NCBI RefSeq assembly: GCF_014653785.1
Contig: NZ_BNAS01000003.1
Span: 262,117 to 326,116, forward strand
Reading direction: 5' to 3'
DNA: 64,000 nt
Source of the DNA: Promicromonospora soli
GTDB taxonomy: Bacteria > Actinomycetota > Actinomycetes > Actinomycetales > Cellulomonadaceae
Shown piece by piece: positions 28,901 to 37,297 of this stretch (positions within the stretch are counted from its first letter, which is position 1; every line of letters begins with the position of its first letter). The translations under genes were made by a program, and so were the position numbers. The notes below the pieces were generated by a model. That model was not told where the DNA came from and did no database searches. It saw only the letters and a program-made list of their open reading frames with translations.

Positions 28901-31484
28901 GACGGGTGCGCAGGAGGCGCCGACGTCGTACACGCTGGTCCCGGCCTCGGGCGGCTCGGGTGACGTGCCCGCGGACGTGGCCGAGGACTTCCCCCACCTG
29001 GCGAACCACCTCGCTCTGGAGGTCGAGGGTCTGGACCGTGCCGCGGCGACGTCGGCCCTGCAGGGGCCGTTGCGGCTCACGCGGCACGACGGCGAGACGC
29101 TGACTGCCGCCACGGGCGTGCAGATCCCGGGCGTGCTCGACCACCTGTTCGCCACCGACCGCGCGCTGGGCGTGACGTGGCAGGGCGGCAAGCGGGCGTC
29201 GTTCGCCCTGTGGGCGCCGACGGCCCGTGCGGTGACGCTGCAGGCCTGGCCGGCGGGCGCGTCGCTGGACGCCGAGCCGCGCACCTTCGAGATGGCCCGG
29301 CAGGACGACGGCGCCTGGACGCTCGACGGCGGTCGCGTCCCGCGGTCCCTGAGCCCGTCGAAGGGCGACTGGCAGGGCACGCGCTACCGCTACGCCGTCG
29401 AGGTGTACGTGCCCAGCACCGGCCAGGTCGAGACCAACGTCGTGACCGACCCGTACTCGGTGGGCCTCACCCTCGACTCGACGCATTCGGTGGCGGTGAA
29501 CCTGGACGCGGCCGCGTGGCGGCCGAAGGTCTGGCGCGCCACGCCGGCGCCGGTCGTGGAGCGGGCCGTGGACCAGACCATCTACGAGCTGCATGTGCGC
29601 GACTTCTCGAGCTCCGACGAGACAGTGCCCGAGCGCCTGCGCGGCACCTACGGCGCCTTCGGCGTGCGCGGCTCGGACGGGATGTCGCACCTGCGCTCGC
29701 TGGCCGACGCCGGGCTCACCACCGTGCACCTGCTGCCGACGTTCGACATCGCCACGATCCCGGAGGACCGCGCGGCCCAGGCCACGACCGGCGACCTGTC
29801 CGGGTTCGCGCCCGACGGTACGGAGCAGCAGGCAGCGGTCGCGGAGGTCCAGGGGCAGGACGGCTTCAACTGGGGCTACGACCCGTACCACTTCATGGCG
29901 CCCGAAGGTTCGTACGCGGTGCGTGCGACCGGCGGCGAGCGCGTCGCCGAGTTCCGCTCGATGGTCGGCAACCTGCACCGGGCAGGCCTGCAGGTGGTGC
30001 TCGACCAGGTCTTCAACCACACGGCGGCGTCGGGCCAGGACCCGAAGTCCGTGCTGGACCGTGTGGTCCCGGGCTACTACCACCGGCAGAACCCGACGTC
30101 CGGCGCGGTCGAGACCAGCACCTGCTGCCAGAACGTCGCCACGGAGCACGCCATGGCTCAGAAGCTGATGGTGGACTCGGTGGTCACCTGGGCCCGCGAC
30201 TACCACGTGGACGGGTTCCGGTTCGACCTCATGGGGCACCACTCCCGCGCGAACATGGAGGCGGTCCGGGCCGGGCTGGACTCCCTGACGCTGGAGGAGG
30301 ACGGCGTCGACGGGTCGGGCGTGTACCTGTACGGCGAGGGCTGGGACTTCGGCGAGGTGGCGGGCAACGCGCGGTTCGAGCAGGCCACGCAGGGCCAGCT
30401 CGGCGGGACGGGTATCGGCACGTTCAGCGACCGCCTGCGCGACGCCGTCCACGGCGGCTCGCCCGTCGACGGCGCGTCCCTGTTCACGCAGGGCTTCGGG
30501 ACGGGGCTGTTCACCGACCCGAACGGCAACGACGCGCGGCTCGGCGACGCGGCGTCGGTCAACGACGGCGGGGCGGACGAGGCGGCGGACCTGGCCCACC
30601 AGAGCGACCTCGTGAAGCTCGGCCTGGCCGGAAACCTGCGCGCCTACGAGATCACCACCTCGGACGGCGGACGCGTGCGCGGCGACGAGCTGGACTACCG
30701 GGGCTCGCCCGCGGGGTACGCGGACTCGCCCGAGGAGGTCGTGACCTACGTGGACGCGCACGACAACGAGACGCTGTTCGACCTGCTCGCGCTCAAGCTG
30801 CCGGCCGACACCCCGATGTTGGACCGGGTCCGGATGAACACGGTCTCGCTGGCGACCGCCGCGCTGTCGCAGTCGCCCTCGTTCTGGCACGCGGGCACCG
30901 ACCTGCTGCGCTCCAAGTCCCTGGACCGCAACTCGTACGACTCCGGCGACTGGTTCAACACCATCGACTGGTCGGGGCAGGACAACGGGTTCGGGCGCGG
31001 CCTGCCGATGGCCGCCGACAACGAGGACAAGTGGCCCTACCAGAGGCCCCTCCTGGCCGACGCCGCGCTCAAGCCGGGCCCGGACGACATCGCGTTCTCC
31101 GCGGCGCAGGCGCGCGAGCTCCTGGAGCTGCGGCACTCGACCGAGCTGTTCCGGCTCGGATCCGCAGAGCTCATCGGGCAGAAGGTCAGCTTCCCCGGCT
31201 CCGGCCCGGCGGCGGCGCCCGGCGTGATCACGATGTCGGTCGACGACCTCGCGGGTCCTTCCGACGTCGACCCCGCGCTGGACGGCGTGCTCGTGGTGTT
31301 CAACGCGTCGCCGACGTCGGCCACGGTCGAGGTGCCCGAGCTCGTGGGCCGCGACTACGCGCTGTCGCCGGTGCAGGCGGGCGGGGCGGACGCCGTCGTG
31401 CGCCAGACCACCTGGGACGCTGCGGACGGGACGGTGACCGTCCCGGCGCGGACCGTGGCGGTCCTGACGGACCCCCAGGGGTGA
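25956..31484 (+). CDS. Secreted bifunctional alpha-amylase / type I pullulanase
   Basis: 1842 residues. A signal peptide (1-35) is followed by an X25-like starch-binding domain (about 60-150), a GH13 alpha-amylase (170-730), a linker, a second X25-like domain (about 860-930), and an N-domain plus pullulanase GH13 (1000-1842). Amylase catalytic residues: Asp433 (DGFRIDTVKH), Glu467 (TFGEVYD), Asp537 (GNHDMGR). Pullulanase: YDPYHF, Asp1424 (DGFRFDLMGHH), Glu1461 (YGEGWDFGEV), Asp1603 (DAHDNETLFD). Both sites look intact, so it should cut alpha-1,4 and alpha-1,6 bonds of starch and pullulan outside the cell. No LPXTG anchor is seen. The importer genes follow on the same strand. Confidence 0.93.
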   Translation: MSRSARLRPAQLGAAVAALTLTASLGLSAAASAAATGASTSAVATGATGQVAAAAEDRTAALVGSLQDELGCAADWDPACAATELAPQADGTFGAEFELPAGTYEYKVALNDSWDESYGRDGGQENAPLHLEGPARVRVTYDDTTHRTALTPLTLAGEYSEADAALVHEPVRQPGSDERFYFVMTDRFANGDAANDTGGLTGDRLATGFDPSDKGFYQGGDLAGLRENLDYIEGLGTTAIWLTPSFLNRPVQGSGDDVSAGYHGYWITDFTRIDPHLGTNAELEALIDDAHARGLKVYFDIITNHTADVVDYAEGTYDYVDQATAPYTDAGGNPFDPADFAGTGSFPELDPATSFPYTPVVDPADQDVKVPAWLNDPTLYHNRGNSTWAGESVTYGDFSGLDDLMTEHPTVVDGFEEIYKAWIDLGIDGFRIDTVKHVNFQFWEEWSAEIEEYAHAQGKDEFFTFGEVYDADAAKTSPYVRRTDMSSVLDFSFQAAATSYASGNSARRLAELYASDDLYTTPRSSASALPTFLGNHDMGRVGFMLAGTDNPLERDELAHELMYLTRGQPVVYYGDEQGFAGTGGDKDARQTLFATQVDEYANQPLVTGEQAGSADRYGTDAPLYEHIAALAALREEHPALASGAQIERYAEDGAGVYAFSRVDRDEQVEHLVAANNAAQERTVTIDTLTPGAAFAPLYGTSTSLTADADGAVTLTVPAHSAVVLVADRTVGPDSAGAGTVVPGTSARPGAAVTGVAPVAAGIDDAWAETSFAWRPVGTDEWHHLGTAEDTTPRVFHDVGPDGAALPEGALVEYRAVTRDADGDRAAASSYASVGVDVSGVVDDPGDPEIDMVTVPGSHNSEMGCAGDWTPDCEAARLTLADDGTYTGTFEVPAGSYEFKVAVNGSWAENYGADGVRDGANIPYSTGGGPVTFTWDPETKVPTVRVGTPGTPGEGQQAAHWVRQGLVLVPADNFGTGDTWALETGAQEAPTSYTLVPASGGSGDVPADVAEDFPHLANHLALEVEGLDRAAATSALQGPLRLTRHDGETLTAATGVQIPGVLDHLFATDRALGVTWQGGKRASFALWAPTARAVTLQAWPAGASLDAEPRTFEMARQDDGAWTLDGGRVPRSLSPSKGDWQGTRYRYAVEVYVPSTGQVETNVVTDPYSVGLTLDSTHSVAVNLDAAAWRPKVWRATPAPVVERAVDQTIYELHVRDFSSSDETVPERLRGTYGAFGVRGSDGMSHLRSLADAGLTTVHLLPTFDIATIPEDRAAQATTGDLSGFAPDGTEQQAAVAEVQGQDGFNWGYDPYHFMAPEGSYAVRATGGERVAEFRSMVGNLHRAGLQVVLDQVFNHTAASGQDPKSVLDRVVPGYYHRQNPTSGAVETSTCCQNVATEHAMAQKLMVDSVVTWARDYHVDGFRFDLMGHHSRANMEAVRAGLDSLTLEEDGVDGSGVYLYGEGWDFGEVAGNARFEQATQGQLGGTGIGTFSDRLRDAVHGGSPVDGASLFTQGFGTGLFTDPNGNDARLGDAASVNDGGADEAADLAHQSDLVKLGLAGNLRAYEITTSDGGRVRGDELDYRGSPAGYADSPEEVVTYVDAHDNETLFDLLALKLPADTPMLDRVRMNTVSLATAALSQSPSFWHAGTDLLRSKSLDRNSYDSGDWFNTIDWSGQDNGFGRGLPMAADNEDKWPYQRPLLADAALKPGPDDIAFSAAQARELLELRHSTELFRLGSAELIGQKVSFPGSGPAAAPGVITMSVDDLAGPSDVDPALDGVLVVFNASPTSATVEVPELVGRDYALSPVQAGGADAVVRQTTWDAADGTVTVPARTVAVLTDPQG

Positions 31485-31503
31485 CAGCGCTGACAAAAGG
31501 GTC

Positions 31504-31531
31504 TTGACTCCGGTGTCCTTTGCGGTGAATT
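31504..31531 (+). promoter_or_regulatory. Possible promoter of the sugar importer
   Basis: TTGACT (31504-31509) and TGAATT (31526-31531) are 16 bp apart, 58 bp before malE. The -10 is weak. Confidence 0.3.
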
Positions 31532-31588
31532 GTGTGTTTGAGCCTGCTCGGCGGCGTCGCCGGGCCTCGCACGATGCAAGGGAGCTTC

Positions 31589-32938
31589 ATGCGCACGGCA
31601 CGAGTCTTCATCGCACCTGTCACGGCCACAGCACTCGCCCTGTCCCTCGGTGCCTGCGGCGCCGGCGGGGGAGGATCCGACGATTCCACGATCACCGTCG
31701 CCTATCAGAAGTTCGGCAACTTCACGCAGGGTGACGCACTCTTCAAGGACGTCAAGGCTGCCTACGAGGAAGCCAATCCTGGCGTCACCGTCGAGCTGGT
31801 GCCCATCGAGGCGGCGCAGAACGACTACTTCACGAAGCTCGCCCTGATGAACCGGTCGCCCAGCACCGCGCCCGACGTCATGTACGAGGACACGTTCATG
31901 ATCAAGTCCGACGTCGAGGCCGGCTACCTCCTGCCGCTCGATGACTACCTCGCGGAGTGGGAGGACTGGGACCAGTTCGTCGACGGCGCCAAGGAAGCCG
32001 GGGCCGGCGACGACGGCAAGACCTACGGCGTCTCCATGGGAACCGACACCCGAGGCCTCTGGTTCAACAAGGACGTGCTCGCCAAGGCAGGCCTGCCCGA
32101 GGACTGGGCGCCGACGTCGTGGGACGAGCTGCTCGAGGCGGCGCGCGCGATCAAGGAGTCCGACCCGGACGTGGTCCCGCTCAACATCTACTCCGGCAAG
32201 CCCATGGGCGAGGCCTCGGTGATGCAGGGCTTCGAGATGCTGCTGTACGGGACGGGCGACACCCTCTACGAGGACGGCAAGTGGGTGCTCGGCTCGCAGG
32301 GCTTCGTGGACGCCCTCGACTTCATCGGCACGGTGTACACGGAGGGCCTCGCGCCGACCCCGCAGCAGGCGCTCGACACGAACATCGGCAACACCGTGTC
32401 GGCCGAGTGGCTGCCCGACGGCAAGGTGGGCATCGCCCTGGACGGCTCCTGGGTGGCGGGCAACTGGCTCGAGTCCGGGGCCGCGCCCTGGCCCGAGTGG
32501 TCCGAGACCATGGGCACGGCCGCCATGCCCACCCAGGACGGTGCCGACCCGGGCGCCGTGAGCATGTCGGGCGGCTGGACGCTCGCGATCGGCTCGGGCA
32601 GCGAGGTCCCGGACGAGGCGTTCGAGTTCATCTCCATGGCCCTGAACCGGGAGAACTCCCTGCGGTACGACGTCGAGGCCAGCCAGATCGCAGTCCGGTC
32701 CGACGTCGCCGAGGACCCGGAGTACACCGCGACCAACCCGACCGCGGAGTTCTTCACCGACCTGGTCGAGGTGACCCACTTCCGGCCCGCGACGTCGGAC
32801 TACCCGAAGATCTCCAACGAGATCATGGTCGCCATGGAGTCCGTCATGACCGGACAGCAGACGCCGGAGGAGGCGGCCGCCGTCTACGACGAGGCGGTAA
32901 CAGGCATAGTCGGCGACGAGAACACGACCCAGGGCTGA
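31589..32938 (+). CDS. malE: Maltose-type ABC substrate-binding lipoprotein
   Basis: A 449-residue extracellular solute-binding protein (family 1). A lipoprotein signal ends at LGAC with lipidated Cys23, then a Gly/Ser linker and the two-lobe sugar-binding fold (about 35-449), with features such as DVMYEDTFMIKS and WFNKDVLAKAGLP. ATG at 31589 gives a proper signal peptide, with AAGGGAG upstream; the longer frame does not. Its place after the amylase-pullulanase gene suggests maltodextrins, but that is context only, and it could bind another oligosaccharide. The symbol is tentative. Confidence 0.85.
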   Translation: MRTARVFIAPVTATALALSLGACGAGGGGSDDSTITVAYQKFGNFTQGDALFKDVKAAYEEANPGVTVELVPIEAAQNDYFTKLALMNRSPSTAPDVMYEDTFMIKSDVEAGYLLPLDDYLAEWEDWDQFVDGAKEAGAGDDGKTYGVSMGTDTRGLWFNKDVLAKAGLPEDWAPTSWDELLEAARAIKESDPDVVPLNIYSGKPMGEASVMQGFEMLLYGTGDTLYEDGKWVLGSQGFVDALDFIGTVYTEGLAPTPQQALDTNIGNTVSAEWLPDGKVGIALDGSWVAGNWLESGAAPWPEWSETMGTAAMPTQDGADPGAVSMSGGWTLAIGSGSEVPDEAFEFISMALNRENSLRYDVEASQIAVRSDVAEDPEYTATNPTAEFFTDLVEVTHFRPATSDYPKISNEIMVAMESVMTGQQTPEEAAAVYDEAVTGIVGDENTTQG

Positions 32939-32942
32939 GCCC

Positions 32943-33818
32943 GTGGCCGTCATGTCCCGCGGCGTGGCGCGAGCGGTACCGCTCGCGCCCGCCGTCGTCC
33001 TGCTCGCGCTCTTCATGCTCGGACCCGTGGTGTGGTCGTTCTACGGCTCGTTCACGAACACCGCGCTCACCGGGCCCACCGCCGCGAACCCGGAGTGGAT
33101 CGGGTTCGACAACTACATCGGACTGATCGGTGACCCCGACTTCCCCAAGTCGCTCTGGCTTACCGTCGTGTTCGTCTTCGCCTCAGCCGTCGTGGGGCAG
33201 AACGTGCTCGGCATCGCGCTCGCCGGGCTGCTCCGCTCGGCCGTCCGGCCCGTGCGCTCCATAGCGTCGACCGTCGTCGTCGCCGCGTGGGTGCTGCCTG
33301 AGATCGTCGCGGCGTTCGCCGCCTACGCGTTCTTCCACTCCGAGGGCACGCTGAACGCAATGCTCGGCGGCGTCGGGATCACCGGACCCGACTGGCTCTA
33401 CTCCACCCCGATGCTCGCCGTGGTGCTGGCCAACGTCTGGCGCGGCACCGCCTTCTCGATGATGGTCTACTCGGCGGCGCTCGCGGAGGTGCCGCCCGAG
33501 CTCACCGAGGCCGCCCAGCTCGACGGCGCGAACGGGCTGCAGCGGCTCGCCTGGGTCACCCTGCCTGTCATCCGGCGCAGCATCTCGACCAACCTCATGC
33601 TCACCACGCTGCAGACCCTGTCGGTGTTCACGCTGATCTACGTGATGACCGGCGGAGGCCCCGGCACCGACAGCTCGACCCTGCCGATCCTCGCCTACCA
33701 GGAGGCGTTCAAGTTCGCGCAGGTCGGCTACGGCACGGCCATCGCGACGGTGATGATCGTCGTGGGCGGGATCTTCTCCGTGATCTACATCCGCGCGCTC
33801 CGACCGGAGGTGGACTGA
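32943..33818 (+). CDS. malF: Sugar ABC transporter permease (MalF type)
   Basis: A 291-residue membrane protein with six membrane segments. The cytoplasmic EAA loop that docks the ATPase reads EVPPELTEAAQLDGANGLQR (about 179-198). The start is GTG at 32943; ATG at 32952 is also possible. It begins 4 bp after malE and overlaps malG by one base (TGATG), so the three are translated together. The importer has no ATPase gene here; actinobacteria often share one MsiK-like ATPase between several importers. Confidence 0.87.
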   Translation: MAVMSRGVARAVPLAPAVVLLALFMLGPVVWSFYGSFTNTALTGPTAANPEWIGFDNYIGLIGDPDFPKSLWLTVVFVFASAVVGQNVLGIALAGLLRSAVRPVRSIASTVVVAAWVLPEIVAAFAAYAFFHSEGTLNAMLGGVGITGPDWLYSTPMLAVVLANVWRGTAFSMMVYSAALAEVPPELTEAAQLDGANGLQRLAWVTLPVIRRSISTNLMLTTLQTLSVFTLIYVMTGGGPGTDSSTLPILAYQEAFKFAQVGYGTAIATVMIVVGGIFSVIYIRALRPEVD

Positions 33819-34906
33819 TGGCCGGACCGACGACTGCGCCCGCACCAGAGAAGACCGGAAGTCAGCCGACTGCCGGACGTCGCCCGGCGGTCGGCCCGAT
33901 GGCAGCGCCCGGCGCGAGTGTGACCCGCGTGGCGGCGAACCTGGTGCTGCTCCTGATCGCGGTGTGCTTCGTGCTGCCGATGGCGTGGGTGGTCTTCGCG
34001 TCCTTCGACGCGAACGCCACGCTCTCGTTCGGGCTGCCCGACGCCGCGACCACGGCGAACTTCGCCGCGATCATGACGCCCGAGCTCACGTGGCTGCCGC
34101 TGTGGAACGCGTTCGTGCTGTCGGCCGGCTCGGGGGCGATCACGGTGGTCGTCTCGGTGCTCGCCGCATACCCGTTGTCGCGGTACCGCATGCGGTTCGG
34201 CAAGTACTTCCTGTACACGGTGCTGTTCGGGACGTGCCTGCCGATCACCGCGATCATGGTCCCGGTCTACGCGCTGTTCGTGCAGCTCAACCTGCTGGAC
34301 TCGCTGCCGGGAACCATCTTCTTCATGGCGGCGACGTCGTTGCCCATGGCGATCTGGATGACGAAGAACTTCATGGACTCCGTGCCGATCTCGCTCGAGG
34401 AGGCGGCATGGACCGAGGGTGCGTCGGCCATGCAGGCGCTGCGCCGCGTGGTGCTGCCGCTCATGCGGCCGGGGATCGCCGTCGTGTTCATCTTCGTGTT
34501 CGTGCAGGCGTGGGGAAACTTCTTCGTCCCGTTCGTGCTGCTGCTCTCCCCGGAGAAGCAGCCGGCGGCCGTGAGCATCTTCGCGTTCTTCGGGCAGTAC
34601 GGAAGCGTGGCCTACGGACAGCTCGCCGCGTACTCGCTGCTCTACGCGGCGCCGGTGCTCGGTCTGTACGTGCTGGTCACAAGGATCTCGGGCTCGGCCT
34701 TCGCGCTGGCGGGCGCGGTCAAGGGCTGGCGGGGCGGCCGTCAGCTCAGCGGAACACCACCGTGCGGCGGCCGTCGAGCAGAACCCGCCGCTCGGCGTGC
34801 CAGCGGACGGCGCGCGCCAGCGTGCGCCGCTCGACGTCCTCGCCGATGCCGACCAGGTCCTCGACCGTGCGGGAGTGGTCCACGCGCTCGACGTCCTGCT
34901 CGATGA
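33818..34906 (+). CDS. malG: Sugar ABC transporter permease (MalG type) with a long tail
   Basis: 362 residues. Six membrane segments span about 40-305, with the EAA loop SVPISLEEAAWTEGASAMQ around 190. Family members usually end near GSAFALAGAVKG (about residue 305). Here the frame continues about 55 residues in an Arg/Pro/Ala-rich tail and stops at 34906, running 161 bp antisense into purU. The tail has no recognisable fold, suggesting loss of an original stop codon. The N-terminus (1-35) is also Pro/Thr-rich. Confidence 0.83.
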   Translation: MAGPTTAPAPEKTGSQPTAGRRPAVGPMAAPGASVTRVAANLVLLLIAVCFVLPMAWVVFASFDANATLSFGLPDAATTANFAAIMTPELTWLPLWNAFVLSAGSGAITVVVSVLAAYPLSRYRMRFGKYFLYTVLFGTCLPITAIMVPVYALFVQLNLLDSLPGTIFFMAATSLPMAIWMTKNFMDSVPISLEEAAWTEGASAMQALRRVVLPLMRPGIAVVFIFVFVQAWGNFFVPFVLLLSPEKQPAAVSIFAFFGQYGSVAYGQLAAYSLLYAAPVLGLYVLVTRISGSAFALAGAVKGWRGGRQLSGTPPCGGRRAEPAARRASGRRAPACAARRPRRCRPGPRPCGSGPRARRPAR

Positions 34907-35606
34907 TCGGGCCCTCGTCGAGGTCGCCCGTCACGTAGTGGGACGTGGCGCCGATGATCTTCACGCCGCGGTCGTGGGCCTGCCGGTACGGTCCGGCGCC
35001 CTTGAACGACGGCAGGAACGAGTGGTGGATGTTGATGATCTGCCCGCTCAGGTCGCGGCACAGCTCGTCCGACAGGATCTGCATGTACCGGGCCAGCACC
35101 ACCACCTCGACGTCCAGCTCCTTGACCAGGGCCCGGAGCGTCGCCTCCGCCTCCGGCTTCGTGTCCTTGGTGACCGGCACGTGGTGGAACGGCTTGCCGT
35201 AGAACGTGGCGATGTCCTCCAGGTCGCGGTGGTTGCCCACCACGCCGACCACATCGATCGGCATGCGCTGCGACCGCTCCCGGTACAGCAGGTCGACGAG
35301 GCAGTGCGCGGCCTTGGACACCATGACGAGCGTCCGGATGCGCCGGCCCACGACGTCGAGCGTCCACGTCATCTTGAACCGGTCCGCTACCTGCGACATC
35401 GCCATGGTCAGCTCGTCGCGGGACGCCGTCGACTCGACCTGCACGCGCATGAAGAAGAGGCCCGACGTCGGATCGCCGAACTGCTGCGACTCCGTGATGT
35501 TGCCTCCGTGCTCCGCGAGCATCCCCGCCACCGCATGCACGATTCCCGGCTGGTCCGGGCAGGACAGGGTCAGGATCCAGTGGGTGGCCGCGGTCGTGTC
35601 GTTCAC
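34746..35606 (-). CDS. purU: Formyltetrahydrofolate deformylase
   Basis: Hydrolyses 10-formyl-tetrahydrofolate to formate and tetrahydrofolate, balancing the one-carbon pool. 286 residues: an N-terminal ACT domain (about 10-85; LSCPDQPGIVHAVAGMLAE) and a C-terminal formyltransferase-like domain with IINIHHSFLPSFKGAGPY and TGDLDEGPIIEQ. Catalytic Asn192, His194 and Asp230 are present. Glycine and methionine usually regulate PurU through the ACT domain. The start is GTG at 35606; TAGCCT (35618-35613) lies exactly 6 nt upstream, so the mRNA is leaderless. Confidence 0.94.
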   Translation of the reverse strand: MNDTTAATHWILTLSCPDQPGIVHAVAGMLAEHGGNITESQQFGDPTSGLFFMRVQVESTASRDELTMAMSQVADRFKMTWTLDVVGRRIRTLVMVSKAAHCLVDLLYRERSQRMPIDVVGVVGNHRDLEDIATFYGKPFHHVPVTKDTKPEAEATLRALVKELDVEVVVLARYMQILSDELCRDLSGQIINIHHSFLPSFKGAGPYRQAHDRGVKIIGATSHYVTGDLDEGPIIEQDVERVDHSRTVEDLVGIGEDVERRTLARAVRWHAERRVLLDGRRTVVFR

Positions 35607-35615
35607 GCGGTCAGG

Positions 35616-36263
35616 CTAACCCGCCGTGACGGGCGGCCCCGCATCCTGCGTGAGCTCCCGCCGCATCACCCACCGCCGTCGGCCACCGCTCACGCCGCCG
35701 GTCTCGGCGGCGCGCTCGAAGCCCGCCGCCTCGAACATGCGCACTGTCCCGACGTAACCGCTGATCACGTCGACGCGGCCCGCGCCGACCTCGGCCGGAT
35801 AACCCTCGACCACCTCGGCGCCGTGCGCCCGCGCGTGCTCCACCGCTCCGGCGAGGAGGTGATGCATGAGCCCGCGCTTGCGGTACCCCGCGCGGACCAC
35901 GAAGCACACCGCCACCCAGGCGTCACGGTCGTCGACGAACGGGATGGTGCGGCTGTTCATGAGCCGGCGGTACGTGGAACGGGGCGCGATCGAGCACCAG
36001 CCCGCCACGACGCCGTCGACGTAGACCAGCACACCGGGGCCGGGCTCGGTCTCGCAGAGGTTCCGCATGTAGCCGGGGCGCTCCTCGTTGCGGACACGGC
36101 TGTCCCGGTAGCTCATGCACCAGCAGCCCCCGCCACCGGGCTTCTTGACCCCCACCACCTCGGAGAAGTCGTCATATCGCCCGACGGCGGGGCGCACGTC
36201 GATCCGCCCCGCGTCGATCTGCCCTCCGGGTCCGGCCGGCCGGGCGCCTCCCTGGTCTCCCAT
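35616..36263 (-). CDS. GNAT-family acetyltransferase
   Basis: 215 residues. The core runs VDGVVAGWCSIAPR, then VAVCFVVRAGYRKRGLMHHLL (acetyl-CoA loop, about 115-135), then FEAAGFERA. An unusual Cys/Trp-rich segment GGGGCWCMSYRD precedes it near residue 45. The substrate is unknown. The start is ATG at 36263; TAGGTT (36275-36270) lies 6 nt before it, so the transcript is leaderless. It is followed 9 bp later by purU on the same strand and may be cotranscribed. Confidence 0.83.
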   Translation of the reverse strand: MGDQGGARPAGPGGQIDAGRIDVRPAVGRYDDFSEVVGVKKPGGGGCWCMSYRDSRVRNEERPGYMRNLCETEPGPGVLVYVDGVVAGWCSIAPRSTYRRLMNSRTIPFVDDRDAWVAVCFVVRAGYRKRGLMHHLLAGAVEHARAHGAEVVEGYPAEVGAGRVDVISGYVGTVRMFEAAGFERAAETGGVSGGRRRWVMRRELTQDAGPPVTAG

Positions 36264-36351
36264 GTTCCGAACCTACGCGCGGTCACTGACACGGCAGTCC
36301 CAAACGTGGGCGCCGTCGACCTGGGCACGCCACCTCTGACACGATGGACTC

Positions 36352-36861
36352 ATGAGCAACACCACCACGACGATCGCGCTGGTCGAGGACAAGCACGCGG
36401 GCGAGCTCCTCACGCTGCGGCGCGCCGCGTTCGTGACCGAGGCCCAGCTGTACGACGACCCGCACATCCCGCCGCTGACCCAGACGCTCACGGAGCTCCG
36501 GGAAGACCTGGCGCGCGACGACGTCGTGACGATCGGCGCGTGGGAGGGCCACCGGATGATCGGCTCGGTGCGCGTCGAGATCGAGGACGAGAAGGCGACG
36601 CTCGGCCGGCTCGCCGTGGCCCCGGACAAGCAGGGCCGCGGAATCGGCACCGAGATGCTGTTCGCGGTGCTGCCGTTCCTGCCGGAGCAGACCAAGGAGA
36701 TCTGGGTCTTCACCGGCAAGGACTCCAAGCAGAACCTCGCGATGTACACCAAGCACGGCTACGAGGAGCAGTACGACAAGGCCGCAGGCGACCTGACGTA
36801 CACCTACCTGCGCCGCGTGCTGGGTGCGGCAGGCGCGCAGAGCGTGCCGCAGCAGAAGTAG
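36352..36861 (+). CDS. GNAT-family acetyltransferase
   Basis: A 169-residue acetyl-CoA-dependent transferase. The fold is complete: MIGSVRVEIEDEKATLGRLA, the acetyl-CoA loop VAPDKQGRGIGTEMLFAVLP (about 97-115), and NLAMYTKHGYEEQYD. Divergent from the GNAT at 36263 across an 88-bp gap. A CACGAT six bases before the ATG may be a -10. It ends 1 bp before the convergent PPOX gene. The substrate is unknown. Confidence 0.83.
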   Translation: MSNTTTTIALVEDKHAGELLTLRRAAFVTEAQLYDDPHIPPLTQTLTELREDLARDDVVTIGAWEGHRMIGSVRVEIEDEKATLGRLAVAPDKQGRGIGTEMLFAVLPFLPEQTKEIWVFTGKDSKQNLAMYTKHGYEEQYDKAAGDLTYTYLRRVLGAAGAQSVPQQK

Positions 36862-36862
36862 C

Positions 36863-37255
36863 TCAGTAGCCCCACACGTGGAAGGACTCGATCTCCATCC
36901 ACGCGTCGAACCGCGGGTTCTCCCGGTTCGAGTACGGGCTGCCCATGTAGTGGATGGACAGCCGGTCGATGCCGGCCAGACCCTCGTCGGGCGTGATCGT
37001 CACGCGGCCCTGAAGGCTGATGTGCCGGTACCAGCTCTTGCCGTCGAGCACCGTGAGGGAGACGCGCGGGTCCGCGCGCAGGTGCTCCAGACGCTTGCGC
37101 GTGCCGTCGAGGTTCAGCAGCACCCGGCCGTTGTCGTACAGGTACCAGGTAGCCACCGACACGGGCGCGCCGTCGGGCCGGACCGTCGCCATGACGGCGG
37201 GGTTCGGCTTCTCGAGGATCTTCGCGATGTGCTCGGGGATCGGGGGCGTGGCCAC
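36863..37255 (-). CDS. PPOX-class flavin/F420-dependent protein
   Basis: A 130-residue split-barrel protein of the pyridoxamine 5'-phosphate oxidase superfamily (Rv1155-like). VMATVRPDGAPVSVATWYLYD and LEHLRADPRVSLTVLDG are characteristic. It probably uses F420 or FMN; the cofactor cannot be told by eye. The start is GTG at 37255 because GAAGGAG (37267-37261) is spaced five bases before it; the longer frame has no ribosome site. Confidence 0.82.
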   Translation of the reverse strand: MATPPIPEHIAKILEKPNPAVMATVRPDGAPVSVATWYLYDNGRVLLNLDGTRKRLEHLRADPRVSLTVLDGKSWYRHISLQGRVTITPDEGLAGIDRLSIHYMGSPYSNRENPRFDAWMEIESFHVWGY

Positions 37256-37297
37256 GTGTGCTCCTTCGACGGCTGACGGTCGGTCGGGAGCAGCCAA

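Noticed and set aside
25950-31496. Very long open frame on the minus strand opposite the amylase-pullulanase gene (1848 codons)
   Set aside because: GC-rich codon bias opens the antisense frame; it has no domains or start site, and the plus-strand protein has clear catalytic motifs.
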